DNA of 64,000 bases, taken from positions 1 to 64,000 of the forward strand of contig JALQPE010000106.1 of the NCBI GenBank assembly GCA_030407315.1, in the 5' to 3' direction. Origin of the DNA: Asparagopsis taxiformis. Its lineage: Eukaryota > Rhodophyta > Florideophyceae > Bonnemaisoniales > Bonnemaisoniaceae. Below are positions 40,047 through 52,227 of this stretch, piece by piece. Under the pieces are notes generated by a model. It had not been told where the DNA came from and did not search any database. It was given only the letters and a program-made list of their open reading frames with translations. The first letter of the stretch is position 1, and every line of letters starts with the position of its first letter. Position numbers and translations under genes: made by a program.

Positions 40047-42575
40047 CAGCCCCACCCCCACACGTGGACGCCCCGGCCACGCGAGGCCCGTCAGGACGCG
40101 CCTGAGACACGGGCCGTGGCGCCTTTTCGGGTACAACTGCGGACGTGGCAGTTGTCCGAAAAAATCTCGTTTAAACGTACGCGGCCCGGTTGGCTGATCG
40201 GTTCGCCACGGCGCCGGAGCGCGCGCGTGCGCTCCGACTCTTCGTAATCATCGCGGCCCGCCCGTTGGCGTCGTTCCGTGGTTAGTCGTAGGCCTCGTAG
40301 GCTTTTAGCATCGAGCTGCTTCGTAAACTTTCGTTTGTTTCTTTGCGTAATCGCATGGCTCCGTTGAGCTTCGTAATACGTGTTGGCAGGTCGTCTGCAG
40401 CGGGGGAGGGGTTAGCGTTAAGCCCCTCCCCACAATTTTTTTTGTTTTGGCGTCTACCCGTCGGGTGTCGTAAGGCTTACGTAGCCCGTGCTTCGAGTTC
40501 GCGGCGGCGCGTGCCCGTTGGCAGGTTCGTAACACACGCGATTATTCGGCAAAGCGGCGGCGCGTAGCGGCGGCTTTTCACTGCGAGTGGTACGTTAACC
40601 TCGACCGTAGAGCCCGTTGGCGCGCGTATCATTTAGTAACTAACTCAGGAATCGTTTTCGCCGTCGTTTCTCGTTCGAATAACCCCGTCGGGTGTCGCAT
40701 TTCGTTGAGCATTCGAGCTCCTAAGCGCGTAGCACATCGGTGCCAATTTTAATTTTGCTCCGATGAGCTTGGCGGAAAATTCGTCGAACGTCAGACCGAC
40801 GTGCGCGTGAGTCGGTTTGACGTTCTACGCCGCGGCGTGTACGCAGTAATTCGTCGCAGTACGTTGCGGTTTCGTTGACGACGTGGTGGCCGGCGGGCTT
40901 GGCTTTTCGTATAGCCGTTGACGTCATTAGCGCCGTCGCGCTTCGCGTTGCCGCGGCTTCACGTTGGCCAGTGGCGTTATCATTTTGTAACTATCTCGGA
41001 ATTCGTTTCCGCCGTCGTTCCTCGTGCGGATAACCCCGTCGGGTGTCGAATTTCGTTGAGCATTCGAGCTCTCTGGCACGTAGCACGTCGGTGCCAATTT
41101 TAATTTGCTCCGAAGAGCTGGACGGAAAATTCGCTAAGCGTCAGGCTGACTCGCGCGTGAGTTGGCTTGACGTTTCACGCCGTTGCGTGTACGCGGCAGT
41201 GCGTCGTGGTGCGTCGCAGTTCCGTAGACAACGTTTTTGCCGGCGGGCTTGGCTTTTCGTATGGCCTTTAACACCGTTAGCGCCGTCGCGCTTCACGTTC
41301 CCGCGGCTTCACGTTAGCCGGTGGCGCAATCGCTGCGCTAGTCCGTTTCGCGTGGCGGCGTCGTTCGCCGCGGCGTCCGAGGAGCGTTTCGTTAGCTCGT
41401 TCGTTATGTGGTGCGACGTGCACCTGGGCATACGTAATGCTCGACCTTTACGCCGTGCGTATTCGTTCATTCGACTTGCGAACCCGACGGGGACGCGATT
41501 GACGAAGTCGTTTCGCATGCCCGCGGGCGTTTGAGGCTGTTACGTGAGCCAACTTTTCGTCGGCTTGTTGCCTTCAGCTGTGCCGTTTACGTTGGCTACC
41601 AGCTTGTACGCCGTTGCGTATTCGTGTTTCGTTACGTGCGTTCGACTGGCCGGCGGGCTTTTCGCTTCCGCGCGTCGTTCGTTATGCCCGCGTGGCAGGA
41701 CACCGCTTGTGTCATTCCGTGGTTGCCGTACGTGGCTACCGCGTTCGGCGTCGTGCCTCACGATGGCGATACGGTTCGCCGTCCTTCGTCGCGGCCTCGT
41801 TGGCTCGTCGTTCGCACGCTTTACTCGCGCGCTTCGTGCGCTGAGACCCGTTGGTCTAATTCGTCAGCTAACGTATAGCTTCGTTCCGCTTCGTGCGGGA
41901 TGTTTCGTAATGAGGCCGTTGCCATCTTCGCCAGGGACGCGTCCGTCCTACGTCGTTTCTCCGCCTTCCGGCGTCACGTAGCCGTTAGCTCGCGAGCTGT
42001 TTGGCGTTGACCTCGTTGGTCGATGCGACTCGAGTCGACGATCGTTGTCAGCGGTTGTCCACGGGGACGTACGATGGCTCACGTGATATGCCGAAATTAC
42101 GAAATTTTCGGGGCACGCGTGTCCCGAGATTTGGCCGGATTAACGCACTGTAATCGGCCCGATTTTTCGTACCGTGCGTCCATGGCCCGCTGGCCCACGT
42201 ATAATTTTTTCGCGCGAAAAATCTGACGTGTTGTCCGTCCGTGGCCCGTGGTGTCGTCACCTTTGCCCGCACGACTGGCTCAACGCTGCCGAGCCAGTCG
42301 TGGCTCTTCACATCGTGTGAATGTCCGCGCGTGGACTCGTCGTCCAATCTTTCGTTGGCGCTCGTGCCTCCACCAACGTATGGTGTCGAAAACGAAAAGA
42401 GCGACGGCTCTAGCACGCACCGCGCCCCCCCAACGCAAGGGTGGACGTCCCGGCCACTCGTTGTGCCTTCGCTTCTCGTTCGTGCGGCTCGTCGCCTTTG
42501 TTGCATCGTGCAACGTCGCGCACGCGTGCGCTTAACCCGACGCTCGCGTGCGTTTTCGGGGGCCGTCGTGGCCTT
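40047..42575 (-). other. Long 3' non-coding region of Gypsy-A copy 2
   Basis: Equivalent to 11082-13456 of copy 1. It contains a tandem duplication of about 346 bp (copies begin near 40630 and 40976, each with AACCCCGTCGGGTGTCG) that copy 1 has only once, and lacks about 190 bp present in copy 1. No gene supported. Confidence 0.7.
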
Positions 42576-45500
42576 TCACGTTGTTGCTCGTCGCACGCGT
42601 GCGAAGTATCGAGAGACGCTCTCTTCAGATACGTTCCGGCGGGGTTCCCACGTAGGGTTACGATACCCGACCCACTTCACGAGGAAGTCTAACGTTCCGT
42701 CCTCGTTCACGCGGTGGTTGAGTAGGTCGTCTACTACATACGCCGGACCGTCGCGGTTCTTGTCGAGGTCTGCCTCGGTGGCATCGTATGGCTCCGGCGG
42801 GGGCGCGTTCGCCGGCGTTGGCGCGTACGCAACGCGGTCCGAGTTGACACGTTCAACTACGTCTCCTCGTTGGATGACGAACGTTCGTACGTCGTTACGT
42901 AGTACGCGGAACGGTCCCAACGCGTGGTTGCCGAGCTTCGTGCCCTTCGTGGTCCCGTCCGTCGGGTCGATGAATACGTATTCTCCCGCGCGGATGTTTC
43001 GATTCGAGACACGGACTCGTTTGTCGAAATTTCGTTTATAACGTGCCTGCGCGGCCTTCAGCGTTCGATACGCGTTATCCATCGTTGTGGCGAGCTCACG
43101 AACGTAAGTGGCTCGTCCTCCCCCGTCGGGTAGTTCGCGGTTCGTTACCGACGTGTGTAGCGCCAACGGTGGCGGTGGATTCGTGAGAATCAAATCGAAG
43201 GGCGTCGTGCCCGTGCTCGAATGCACATGCGTGTTGTACGCAAACGTTAACGCCGATGCGTATCGATCCCAGTCGTTCTGGTTTTCGTTCACGTAATTGC
43301 GCAGCATCGCCAGGATCGTCCTGTTGTAGCGCTCCACCTGCCCGTTCGTTTGGGGGTGGTACGTCGACGTGAAGACGTTCGTTACGCCAATCTCGTTGCA
43401 GACGCGCTGGAAAACTTAGCAGCGAACTGCTTTCCGTTATCGCTTATGAGCGTCCGTGGGGGTCCATACGAGAAGACCCATGCGTTGACGAACGCGCTCG
43501 CCACGTTGGCGGAATCGATATTACGTAGAGGTACGACTCTGGTTAGCTTCGTGAAGCGGTCCGTTATCACGAGAATAAATCGGTTGCCACGCGTGGTCTT
43601 CGTCAGCGGACCTAGTATGTCGATACATAGGTCTCGCAGCGGCTCCGTGGCCGGAAATAAACGTAACGGGTTCGTCCGTTTGCGAAGCTTCACGCGGTTC
43701 TTCGCACATCCAACGCAGTTTCGTACCGTTGCGTGGATGTCGGCGGCCATCGCGGGCCAGTAGTACGTCCTCCGTAGGGTATAGTACATACGCGTTTGCC
43801 CGGGATGTCCAGCGAGGACGTGGTGGTGCGTTAACTCCAGCAGCCGCGGCCGTAACGAAGCCGGCACAACGATTTGCGTACGTTCCTCATCGTGAGGGTC
43901 CGGCGTCGGAGTAGGCCATCGTGGCCTTCGAAGAATGCAGCGTCCTGCGTCTCGGACTGTCGTGTCAGTATCGTTTGACAGAACGCGTCCTCGCGTTGAG
44001 CTTCGATAAGCTCGTCCCTCGTAATGGGGAGCTGAACGTCAGCTGGTGGCACGCGTGCCGAATCGTCTTCAGCAGCGCGCTGTTCGTCGAGGAAATCCGG
44101 TTCCTCGTCAAGAACGTCATCGAGCGACGCGTCGCGGTTGAACTCGAGGCCATCGTGGCCAGCCGTCGTGGTTGATGTTCGTCCGTCACGAGTCTCGTTA
44201 GACGGGTCGTCGTGACCCCCGGCATTCGTCGCCTTTTTACGCACGGACGTCGTTCGTCCTTGCCCATTTCGTGTGGGTTGTCGCCGACTGCGAGTCGTCA
44301 CGAGTACCGCGTCCCCGTACGATGGTACGTCATCGTCGACGGGTCGACCGTCGTCATACGTAGATATCACACGTGATAAAGCGTCAGGTACCTGGTGCAC
44401 GCGCCCAGGTCTGTACGTGACTTCGAAATCGAATTCGGCAACGCGTAGCCTCCATCGTAGTAGTCGTCCGGACGCGTCCGTTAACGTCATCAGCCAACGT
44501 AAGGCTTCGTGATCCGTACGTACGGTAAATCGTTGACCCTCTACGTAGGGTCGGAGCGACGTTATCGCCCACACGACGGAGTAACACTCGCGCTCCGTTG
44601 CCGAGTAACCGCGTTCGGTTTCGTTCAGGGTCTTCGACCAGTACCCAATCGGCACCCATTCGTTGGGCTTGTCTTCGTTTTGCTGCTGGAGCAACGTAGC
44701 TCCCAGCTGGTACGCCGACGCGTCGGTATCGATCATGAACGGACGTCCCGCCTTCGGAAGGTGCAATACTGGTGGCGACACCAGTATTGTCTTCAACGTT
44801 TCGAACGCATTCGTTTGCGCGTTGTTGGGTTCGTCCAATCGGGGAAGCGTCCTTCTTCAACATCGTGTTGAGTGGCCGAGCGATCTCGGCATACGCCTTT
44901 ACGAAACGGCGGTAAACGTTGGCCGCGCCCAAAAACGATCGACATTGCGTCTTGTCGCGTGGGAACGTAGCCGTACGAAAGGCTTCCTTGTTCCGAGCTG
45001 CGACGTGCAGCTTCCCTGGGGTAATCACGTGCCCCAGGTAGTCAACTCGTGGTTGAAAGAACGAGCACTTCGTGAGCTTTAACGTTACTCCCGCTGCGCG
45101 TAGCAGGGAAAGCACCTGGTCAACGTGACCCAGGTGAGACTCGAGGTCCTTCGAAAAGACGATTACGTCGTCTAAGTAGACCAGGCACGATTGCCAGCGT
45201 ACTCCGGAGAGGATGATGTCCAACGTCCGCTGAAACGTAGCGGGGGCATTTCGTAGCCCGAATGGCATTCGCACGTAGCGATACGTTCCCATGAAAGACG
45301 TAAACGTTGTCTTATCACGGTCCTCGGCGGAGACGGGCACTTGCCAGTAACCGGCGTTACAATCGAGTGTCGTGAAGATGGCGGCGTCGCCCAACGAATC
45401 AAGGCAGTCTTCCATACGAGGGAGCGGGTACGAATCAGCGATCGTTTTCGCGTTCAAACGCCTGTAATCGACACAGAAACGTAAGGATCCGTCCTTCTTC

Positions 45501-47161
45501 GGCACCAACACGATTGGTGACGCCCATTCGCTGGACGCGGGTTCGATAACCCCTTCGTTGAGCATCTTCGTGATCTGCTCCTCGGCTATCGTACGTAAAG
45601 CCGGACCCTGACGATAGGGCATTGAACGTATGGGCCGCGTGCCCGGTTCGAGTTCGATTCGATGCTCCGTAGCATTGATTTCGCCGAGGCGTCCGCTCGT
45701 CCACATTGACGAATGTGTAGCTAGCATCTCGTTGATGCGCTTTCGTAAATCCTCGTCGTCGAGGTGCGACAAATCGATTGTCGACTGCCAATCCGTGGCG
45801 GGGTCGTTCCCCTTTTCGTTGACCAACGGGTCTGGCGTTTCGTCGCCCAACCCGTTCGTATTCGTCCGTGTCGTCGCGTCGACTAGCGGTAGGTTCAAGA
45901 CCTTCGCGAGGGCTTCGCCGCCCTCACGCTTGAGTGGGACGATTCCCAGCGGGGAGCGTACCGCGTACGCAATCGTTGCGCCTTTCGGCAATTCGCGGTC
46001 CTTCTTCGTGAAGTTCGACACGATGATAGAGAACGTCTCTCTCGGTCCTACGTCGACCACTCCGTTGGCTATGCGCAGCCCATGCCGGAATTGCACCGAC
46101 GCTTTCGGTTCGAGGAACACGAGTCCGGTCGCATCCGTCGTCACGTTGACGGTCCGTTGCGACATCGCCGGTACACGCGTGTACTTCGTCAGGCGAACCG
46201 AGAACGTTCGGCTCGGCCTATTCGAGGCCGCGTTACGCTCGCGGCGTTTCGGGGGCTCCACGTTTGGATTCGTCTCCTCCCCCTCCTCGTACGGAGTCGT
46301 CGTATCGCCCTCCGCGATAATGGGTATCGTATCCCCCCGATGGAGGTCGATTGTCTGCGCTCGACAGCGTATAGCATCGACATGCTTCGACATGAACGAC
46401 GTGCCCATTATAACGGGGACAGCCAGCGTGTTGGCTACGAAGAATTTTACGCGGAACAGCGAGTTCCCCAGCCTGACACGAAGCAGGATGGCGCCTTCGA
46501 TAGGCAAACGTCGCCCGTTGGCGTCTCCGAGCTTCGGCAGCTCTTCGTCACGTAGACAGCGGTCGACCCAGTCGTAGGGTAGTAAACTTGTTCGTATCAA
46601 GTTGTAGCCGCTGCACGTATCCATCGCGATGGTAATCGCCCTCATCACGTTGAGGTCTAGTCCGATCGTTCCGGATACGATATAATGCTTCGACGCAAGT
46701 AGGCACGTATGCCCGTCGAGGACCAACGGTTCGGTCCTGACCGGCGCGCGGTCTACGTCTTCGCTAGCGGTTCGTCGCTTCATCGTGTGAGCCCGTATGG
46801 CTTCTTTTGCGTCGACACGCTTCGTATAAGCCGCGTGTTTGGCTTTCTCGCGCTCGGAAGCGTCGTGCTTCCGGGTAGCGCGTCTCGCTCGTCTGCGAGG
46901 CTTCCTCTTCGTGTGAGGTTCGTTCGTCCCGTCGGACTTCGTTTCTTCCCCCACGTCGGGTGTCGTGTGACTCGAGTTGGCCTTCGCGGCCGTGAGCTTT
47001 ACGTAGCTCTCGTTCATCGGTGAGCCTGCGGAGGACCAATCATCGACGTCGGTCGTCCCCCTTTTACGTAAGGGTTCAGGCGATGTGGGTGGCTCGTGAC
47101 CTACATCGCCTGGTCGTTTCCCGGCGCGGGGCCGTTCGACACGTTGTCGTCGTGAGCCCAC
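42576..47161 (-). pseudogene. pol: Pol of Gypsy-A copy 2, three frameshifts
   Basis: Nearly identical to 6492-11081 but interrupted by one-base losses at about 44841-44844 (run of five C reduced to four in coding sense, in the RT-RNase H connection), about 43896-43903 (before the integrase zinc finger) and about 43411-43417 (in the integrase core after DNGKQFAAKF). Protease, RT (YLDD), RNase H, integrase and chromodomain text is all present in pieces. If these are real rather than sequencing errors, the copy can make Gag and a truncated PR-RT product but no integrase. Confidence 0.9.
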
Positions 47162-49503
47162 GAAGCTCGTTCGTCATCGTGACTCGTTTCCACCTCGAGT
47201 GGTGTTTCGTCAGCGGAGGTCGTCACGTAGACTCCGCTGCGGCCATTACGCTGGCCATTCCGTTCGTTCGCCCACGGGCGGGGGTCACGTCGGTCATTAC
47301 GAAAGTCGCCGCGGCGCCTGTCGAAGGGCCTTCCCCCGTCACGATTGGGGTTTCGGAGTATCGTAGGCGGCGTGCCGTACCTTCGCGGGGTCACGTTCCC
47401 TCGCTCATCAGGTCGTTCCTGGTGACGCTTGGCCATTCGTTGGCGGAAGTACTCGGCCTGACGTGGGTTGCTCTTCACGTGGAAGAGGTAGTACTTGTAC
47501 GCGAAAAAGATCCGTTGATCTGGCGTCAGACGCGGACACGTAAACGTCGAGTGGCCATCTTCGCGGCATGACCAACACGACAGCGTCCAGTAATCATTCG
47601 GGATTACGGAGTGCGCCAATTGCGTCTGCTCGCTCGTGAGCTTCGGCACGTCCTCGCATGGACGGTTCAATCGAGCTTCGAGCTCGTCCGGCTTTTCGTT
47701 TGCCGTTTTCGTATCGTTGGGCGGCGGCCCGTTCGTGAAGAGGATCGCCTCCAAATTCTCGGCAACGTGAACCGCAGCGAGCGACACGTCGTCGTCGTCC
47801 CTCGCGGGGATGTTCGGGTTACCATCGTGGTAACTGGGCTCGCTAGCCCGTTCATTACGTAAGTACGCGGACTCATCGTAGTCCGCGAACTTCCTCGACT
47901 CGTGGTCGGAAATAGCCAACGTAGGCTTCACCGGAAACCGCACTTTCGGTTTCGCGGCTGACGCGACAGCTGCCGTACGTGCACGGAAGGTCGTTCCTTC
48001 GGCCGTCGCCAATCGTCTCACAACGGTGAGGTCGTTCCTCTCTCGTTCGGGGAGTGACCGGAGTCGTTCCGTCACGGCTGCCCGCGTCGAGGGCAGTAAA
48101 CCACGTACGTAGTGGTGAACGAGGAGTCGATCCGTAAACACGTAGTTACACGCCCGCGTGGCGGTGTCGAGTCTATCAGCGTACTGATTCTCGTCCTCGT
48201 TAGGACTCTGCATGATCATCGTGACCTTTTCGTAGGCCTCCTGCAGCACGTCGTCTTGCAGGTATCGTTTAATCAACGCGTTGATTACGTGAGGCCACGA
48301 GAACCTCTTCGTAGGATCAGTCGTGATCACGCCAGTCGTACACTGGGAATCGTAGAACCGTCGGGCGTCCCCTTCGAGGAAGAAGTGCAGCGCACGTACT
48401 GCCACTCCCTCGCACACTCCGAGTGTGCTGAACCCATCACGTATTTGGGCGAGGAATCCGAGTAACGTAATCGGATTCCGGCCGGAGAACGGCTTTAACG
48501 TAGGGAAAAGTCCCTCCAGCTCACGTTTGAGCTTATGTACGCTTTGACTCTCGTTCACGTAGAGATGTTCACGTACATCGTTAAGTCGGTACATGCGGTA
48601 CGACACCACGTTCGCAAATGCGTCGAGCATTGTCGTGTGCTCTGCCAACGCGTGGCAAACGGGTCCGAGGGCGTTCCCTGGTAAGCGTACCGCGTCGGCA
48701 CGTTCGTTTTCGTGGACTCGCGTGTCCGTCGTGCCGAACGTACCCAGCCACGGAATGTACGTTTCACGCGGCGGGGGAGCTCTCGTATCGAATTGCGCAG
48801 CTCGTGCTGCGTCCGCCGACCGCGCGTGGTCTGGCGTATCGTTAAAACGTAATTGCCTTCGTGGCGTCTCGTCGGGGTTGGCGATGGCTCGTTGCACTGT
48901 CGCCCCCCTTCCGTACGTTGTCGGGGTCGTCGGACCGGGTGTTGGTGGGTATCCTCCCGGAACGGCCGGGGAGGATTGCGAGTTATAGGCGCGCGAGCCT
49001 TCGTAATTCGGATCGCTTCCGCTCGGCGGAGCGGAACGTCCGGCGACGATTTCGTTGAATACTACGACAAACGAGTCGAGTCTTCCCTCCACGGCGGAGA
49101 GGCGGTTTCGTAAGTCTTCGTTTTCCCGTTCGAGGGTCGCTGAGCGTTCACGTAACGCACGAGCTTCGCGCTCCGAGACTCCGAGTCTCTGCCTTACGGC
49201 TTCGTCGACGGCCGCGTCGCTCGCCCTTTCGATGTGACCTCGAAGGTCTTCGTACACTACACGTAGTGCCGTGGGAGTCACGTTCCCTTCGTTGAGCTGA
49301 CCGCGCGTTGCGGGGTCCATACTCACGGACTCAAACGGGCTTACCGTACGTGGTAGCTGGCCGATCGCCTCGATATCCGGCGGGATAGATCGATCAGTCG
49401 CGAAGATCGCTTCTGCTGACAAGGCCACGTCGGCTTCGGCGTCCGCTGACGTTGGCAACGGTTGCCTGGGCGACGCGCTGGGATTCGACACAGCGTAATT
49501 CAT
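47101..49503 (-). CDS. gag: Gag polyprotein of Gypsy-A copy 2
   Basis: 800 residues, intact, from ATG 49503. It has the same coiled coil, capsid region and CWSCREDGHSTFTC zinc knuckle as the Gag at 4150-6552, with a small number of substitutions scattered along its length. Its stop at 47101 again overlaps the pol frame. As the only intact frame of this copy it could still supply particles in trans, but no expression evidence exists in the sequence. Confidence 0.92.
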   Translation of the reverse strand: MNYAVSNPSASPRQPLPTSADAEADVALSAEAIFATDRSIPPDIEAIGQLPRTVSPFESVSMDPATRGQLNEGNVTPTALRVVYEDLRGHIERASDAAVDEAVRQRLGVSEREARALRERSATLERENEDLRNRLSAVEGRLDSFVVVFNEIVAGRSAPPSGSDPNYEGSRAYNSQSSPAVPGGYPPTPGPTTPTTYGRGATVQRAIANPDETPRRQLRFNDTPDHARSADAARAAQFDTRAPPPRETYIPWLGTFGTTDTRVHENERADAVRLPGNALGPVCHALAEHTTMLDAFANVVSYRMYRLNDVREHLYVNESQSVHKLKRELEGLFPTLKPFSGRNPITLLGFLAQIRDGFSTLGVCEGVAVRALHFFLEGDARRFYDSQCTTGVITTDPTKRFSWPHVINALIKRYLQDDVLQEAYEKVTMIMQSPNEDENQYADRLDTATRACNYVFTDRLLVHHYVRGLLPSTRAAVTERLRSLPERERNDLTVVRRLATAEGTTFRARTAAVASAAKPKVRFPVKPTLAISDHESRKFADYDESAYLRNERASEPSYHDGNPNIPARDDDDVSLAAVHVAENLEAILFTNGPPPNDTKTANEKPDELEARLNRPCEDVPKLTSEQTQLAHSVIPNDYWTLSCWSCREDGHSTFTCPRLTPDQRIFFAYKYYLFHVKSNPRQAEYFRQRMAKRHQERPDERGNVTPRRYGTPPTILRNPNRDGGRPFDRRRGDFRNDRRDPRPWANERNGQRNGRSGVYVTTSADETPLEVETSHDDERASWAHDDNVSNGPAPGNDQAM

Positions 49504-49602
49504 AGACCGTCGTCTGTAGCACGTAGCTTTTCGTTAACGTAAAAGAGCTCAACCTCGTTGGTTGTCGTTATGCTCGTAGCAACTTCTAGGTCGGAAGACC
49601 AG

Positions 49603-50261
49603 TGTGGAACCACGTTAGTTCTAGAAGTAGCTGGTACGAGCCACGGACACGCTGTCCTTAACGAAACGAAACGAGCAGTCCACCCGCTGGTGTTTTGACT
49701 GTATTGTTAGGTAGGAAGGTAGAGTGGTTAGCGAGTAGACACGAGCGTCACGACGCAACAATCCACGCGAGGATTACGTTAGCACACGAGGTGGTACGTC
49801 ACCGGAGGCGCTCTCGACCAAGCCCGGAGGCACTACACGCAATCAGCCTTACGTGCGGCGATGGGTAGGGAGTACGCAGCTCGACGGAGACGAAGCCTCG
49901 TTAGGCAAAACGTAAACGTAAACGTAGAAGTCAGTCGTAGACTAGAGCCGTTGCTCGATCGTTGTCTTGTCCCCTTTCCCTCCCGGCACGATGCCAATAC
50001 CTATATGGCCACGATGGCATCGCTTTACAGTGTAAACACTGCTCGTAACGTCCCCGAATGGGAAAGGACCTTGTGGGTCACACGTAGGGACCCGTTGGTC
50101 CGTTGGCCGTTGCCAGTACGTTCGTTGCACACGTGTGCCGGTTGCGCGCGCGCATGCGCCAGCAATGTTCGTGCATTGCTGTAGCCGGTCGTGTCCGCCG
50201 AAATTCGAATTCCGCGGAAAACGTAAATATTGGCAATTTCGGAACTGCCACGTATACTACA
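49603..50261 (-). repeat. 5' LTR of Gypsy-A copy 2
   Basis: Full 659 bp copy. Its edge at 50261 plus cccac defines the real LTR end, which is what shows the LTR of copy 1 at 3657 to be truncated. Confidence 0.95.
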
Positions 50262-50266
50262 CCCAC

Positions 50267-51909
50267 CGTTACTTCAAACAAAGCCTCCGTCACAACTACC
50301 GCACCCACATCATCAACACCCACACCAACAGGTCAATGCACAGAACCAAAAAATCTAGAACAAGCCAGACAAGCACCCGATGCTGCCGAATGGCAGAAAT
50401 CCTGGAACAGCGAACTGGACACATTGGAACAACGAGGAACAATCACGTATGTCCCAGCAGATCAGATACCACCTGGAACAAAACTGATTCCATACAAAAT
50501 CGTTATGAAACTCAAGACTGATTCCAATGGCACACCGCTCTCCCGGAAAACCAGATGCAATATCCGTGGAGACTTACAACGGCCCCACGAGCATTATGAC
50601 CCAGACTCAATCTCCTCTCCAGTTGCAGATCGAGACGCCATACGAATATCACTAGCGTTAGCAGCGGCACATGGATACGAGGCGACTCATTGGGATCTGG
50701 AATCTGCGTTTTTACACGAATCGTACGACGACACATCCCCATTGTACATATATAAACCCCCCGGATTTGACGGGACATTCAAATACCCAGGCTATGTTGG
50801 CAAAATCATCGGAAACATCTATGGAGCAAAACAAGCATGCCACATCTTCACCAAAGGCCTTTCCAAACACCTCACCCTTCAGAACTTCACCCGCCTCACT
50901 AGCGACAGTTGCACGTATCACCTGACTGCCACTCATGACCCGACACAATTTGTGTACTTCGTGGTCACAGTGGATGATTTCCTTGTCATCACCAACAATC
51001 CCCCACTCCGCGACAAAGCCAAACTACACATCCAAACGAAATACAAACTCAAGGACCTAGGAACAGTAACGCACATACTGGGCTGGAAGGTCACACGCGA
51101 CACCACCGGAATCAAATTATCGCAACCCGCTTACATCAAGACACTGTTATCAAAATATGGCCTACAAGACGCCAAAACAGCTCCATCCCCCATTGCCTCA
51201 GAAATTCTCAACACACCAGAACACGCCACGAAGGCACTAGACACAAAGAAATATGACTACCATGGTATTATCGGCAGTCTCCGTTATCTTGCAGACTCCA
51301 CGAGACCAGACATCTCTTTCATAATCGGCTTCCTCGGCAGACACGCCCATAAGCCAACCACAGCACATTGGCAGGCGGCACTCAGAGTGCTTCGATACCT
51401 CAACTCCACCCAAGACCAAGGCTTACACTACAAGACAGGATTACATTCCACCCTGCAAGCCCATTCAGACAGTGACTATGCGGCATGTGTCACCACAAGA
51501 CGCTCCACATCCGGAACATATATCCTATACAACGACTCACCAGTTGCTTGGCAATCCAAGCGACAGCGATTCATAGCGACAAGTACCTGGGCTGCTGAAT
51601 ATGTCGCGGCATTCCACACAGCCCAACACATCATTTGTCTGCGCAATCTACTTGCAGACCTCAACCACGCGGAAACCAACGCCACTACGCATGGACAATG
51701 CAGGGGCGATAACAACAGCCAACACCACCCACCCAACGCCCAAATCGAAACACATCGACGTGAAATACCACTACATTAAGGAACTAATCGACCGCAAAGA
51801 AATAAGCATCTCGTACATCCCATCCAGCGAAAACTGTGCCGACATATTAACCAAAGCATTTAAACCTGCGCAGTTTAAAGAACGCCTACCCCTCCTCCGG
51901 CTCTCGTAG
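50267..51909 (+). pseudogene. Copia reverse transcriptase and RNase H remnant
   Basis: RT begins with EWQKSWNSELDTLEQRGT and continues through HWDLESAFLHE, YKPPGF and VTVDDFLVIT, the copia form of the YVDD box, near 50965. RNase H has QAHSDSDYAACVTTRRSTSG and, after a frameshift near 51690, KSKHIDVKYHYIKE and ADILTKAF before a stop at 51909. The reading frame is also open leftward through the gypsy LTR, which is an accident of the insertion, not a start. Confidence 0.88.
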
Positions 51910-51976
51910 CCTGCGCCGTGCGGCGACTGTCGGATGATCACATCATCTCCACGGCGCAACCAACGAGATCCTACGT

Positions 51977-52102
51977 TGTCGGATGATCATACGTATACAC
52001 TAAGACACACATATAATACACTGATACAACCAGTATTTATACCGCCGCCGTACCACGAGATCACACAATAAAGCTATGACATTACGATCCTCTACATCAA
52101 CA
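51977..52102 (+). repeat. 3' LTR of the copia element
   Basis: 126 bp, matches 36390-36515; followed by gtaca at 52103-52107. Confidence 0.92.
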
Positions 52103-52107
52103 GTACA

Positions 52108-52222
52108 ATCATCACATAGGATCATGCATTCAATAAACTAACTAAAATGCCCATTCTGTAAAGTTGCTTCCAACCACTGCAATTTCTCTATTTCCCCATA
52201 CTGCATTAGTCTCACATTAACA
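52108..52222 (-). repeat. 5' LTR of Gypsy-B, outer part
   Basis: Matches 17656-17770 and ends CATTAACA. ctact follows at 52223-52227. Confidence 0.88.
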
Positions 52223-52227
52223 CTACT

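Larger units (their letters stand above)
39388..50261 (-). mobile_element. Gypsy-A copy 2, complete ends, broken pol
   Basis: 659 bp LTRs at 39388-40046 and 49603-50261 and target duplication cccac (39383-39387, 50262-50266) inside the copia. The two LTRs differ by only two visible single-base indels, so insertion was recent. Gag is intact and pol has three single-base losses. It lies inverted relative to copy 1, so the window carries two arms of about 10 kb of near-identical sequence in opposite orientation, 25 kb apart. Confidence 0.95.
36390..52102 (+). mobile_element. Ty1/copia element with Gypsy-A copy 2 inside
   Basis: Two 126 bp LTRs, TGTCGGATGATC...ACATCAACA, are flanked by gtaca at 36385-36389 and 52103-52107. 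Gag-protease-integrase-RT-RNase H order on the plus strand is the copia order. Without the nested gypsy it is about 4.8 kb. Several frameshifts in integrase and one in RNase H make it inactive. It inserted into the LTR of Gypsy-B; the uninterrupted site is seen in the other LTR at 17650-17660 (ccgtataatcatc). Confidence 0.92.
17431..52222 (-). mobile_element. Gypsy-B, old Ty3/gypsy element split by later insertions
   Basis: The LTR at 17431-17770 (340 bp) and the split LTR 36165-36389 plus 52108-52222 (225+115 = 340 bp) match, and ctact flanks both outer ends (17426-17430 and 52223-52227). Gag, protease, RT, RNase H and integrase fragments lie on the minus strand in proper order. Subtracting the copia insertion, the 12.2 kb island and the solo LTR, each with one target duplication, leaves about 6.1 kb, a normal size. 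Frameshifts and an in-frame TGA make it inactive. The purine-rich GAGGAGGGGATCG next to the left LTR is the likely polypurine tract. Confidence 0.88.

Noticed and set aside
49997..50261. A second, truncated Gypsy-A remnant right of copy 2
   Set aside because: The 265 bp belong to the LTR itself, as the target duplication lies outside them.
50103..50266. Start of the 558-codon frame inside the Gypsy-A LTR as the copia RT start
   Set aside because: The frame is only accidentally open across the insertion junction; copia sequence begins at 50262.
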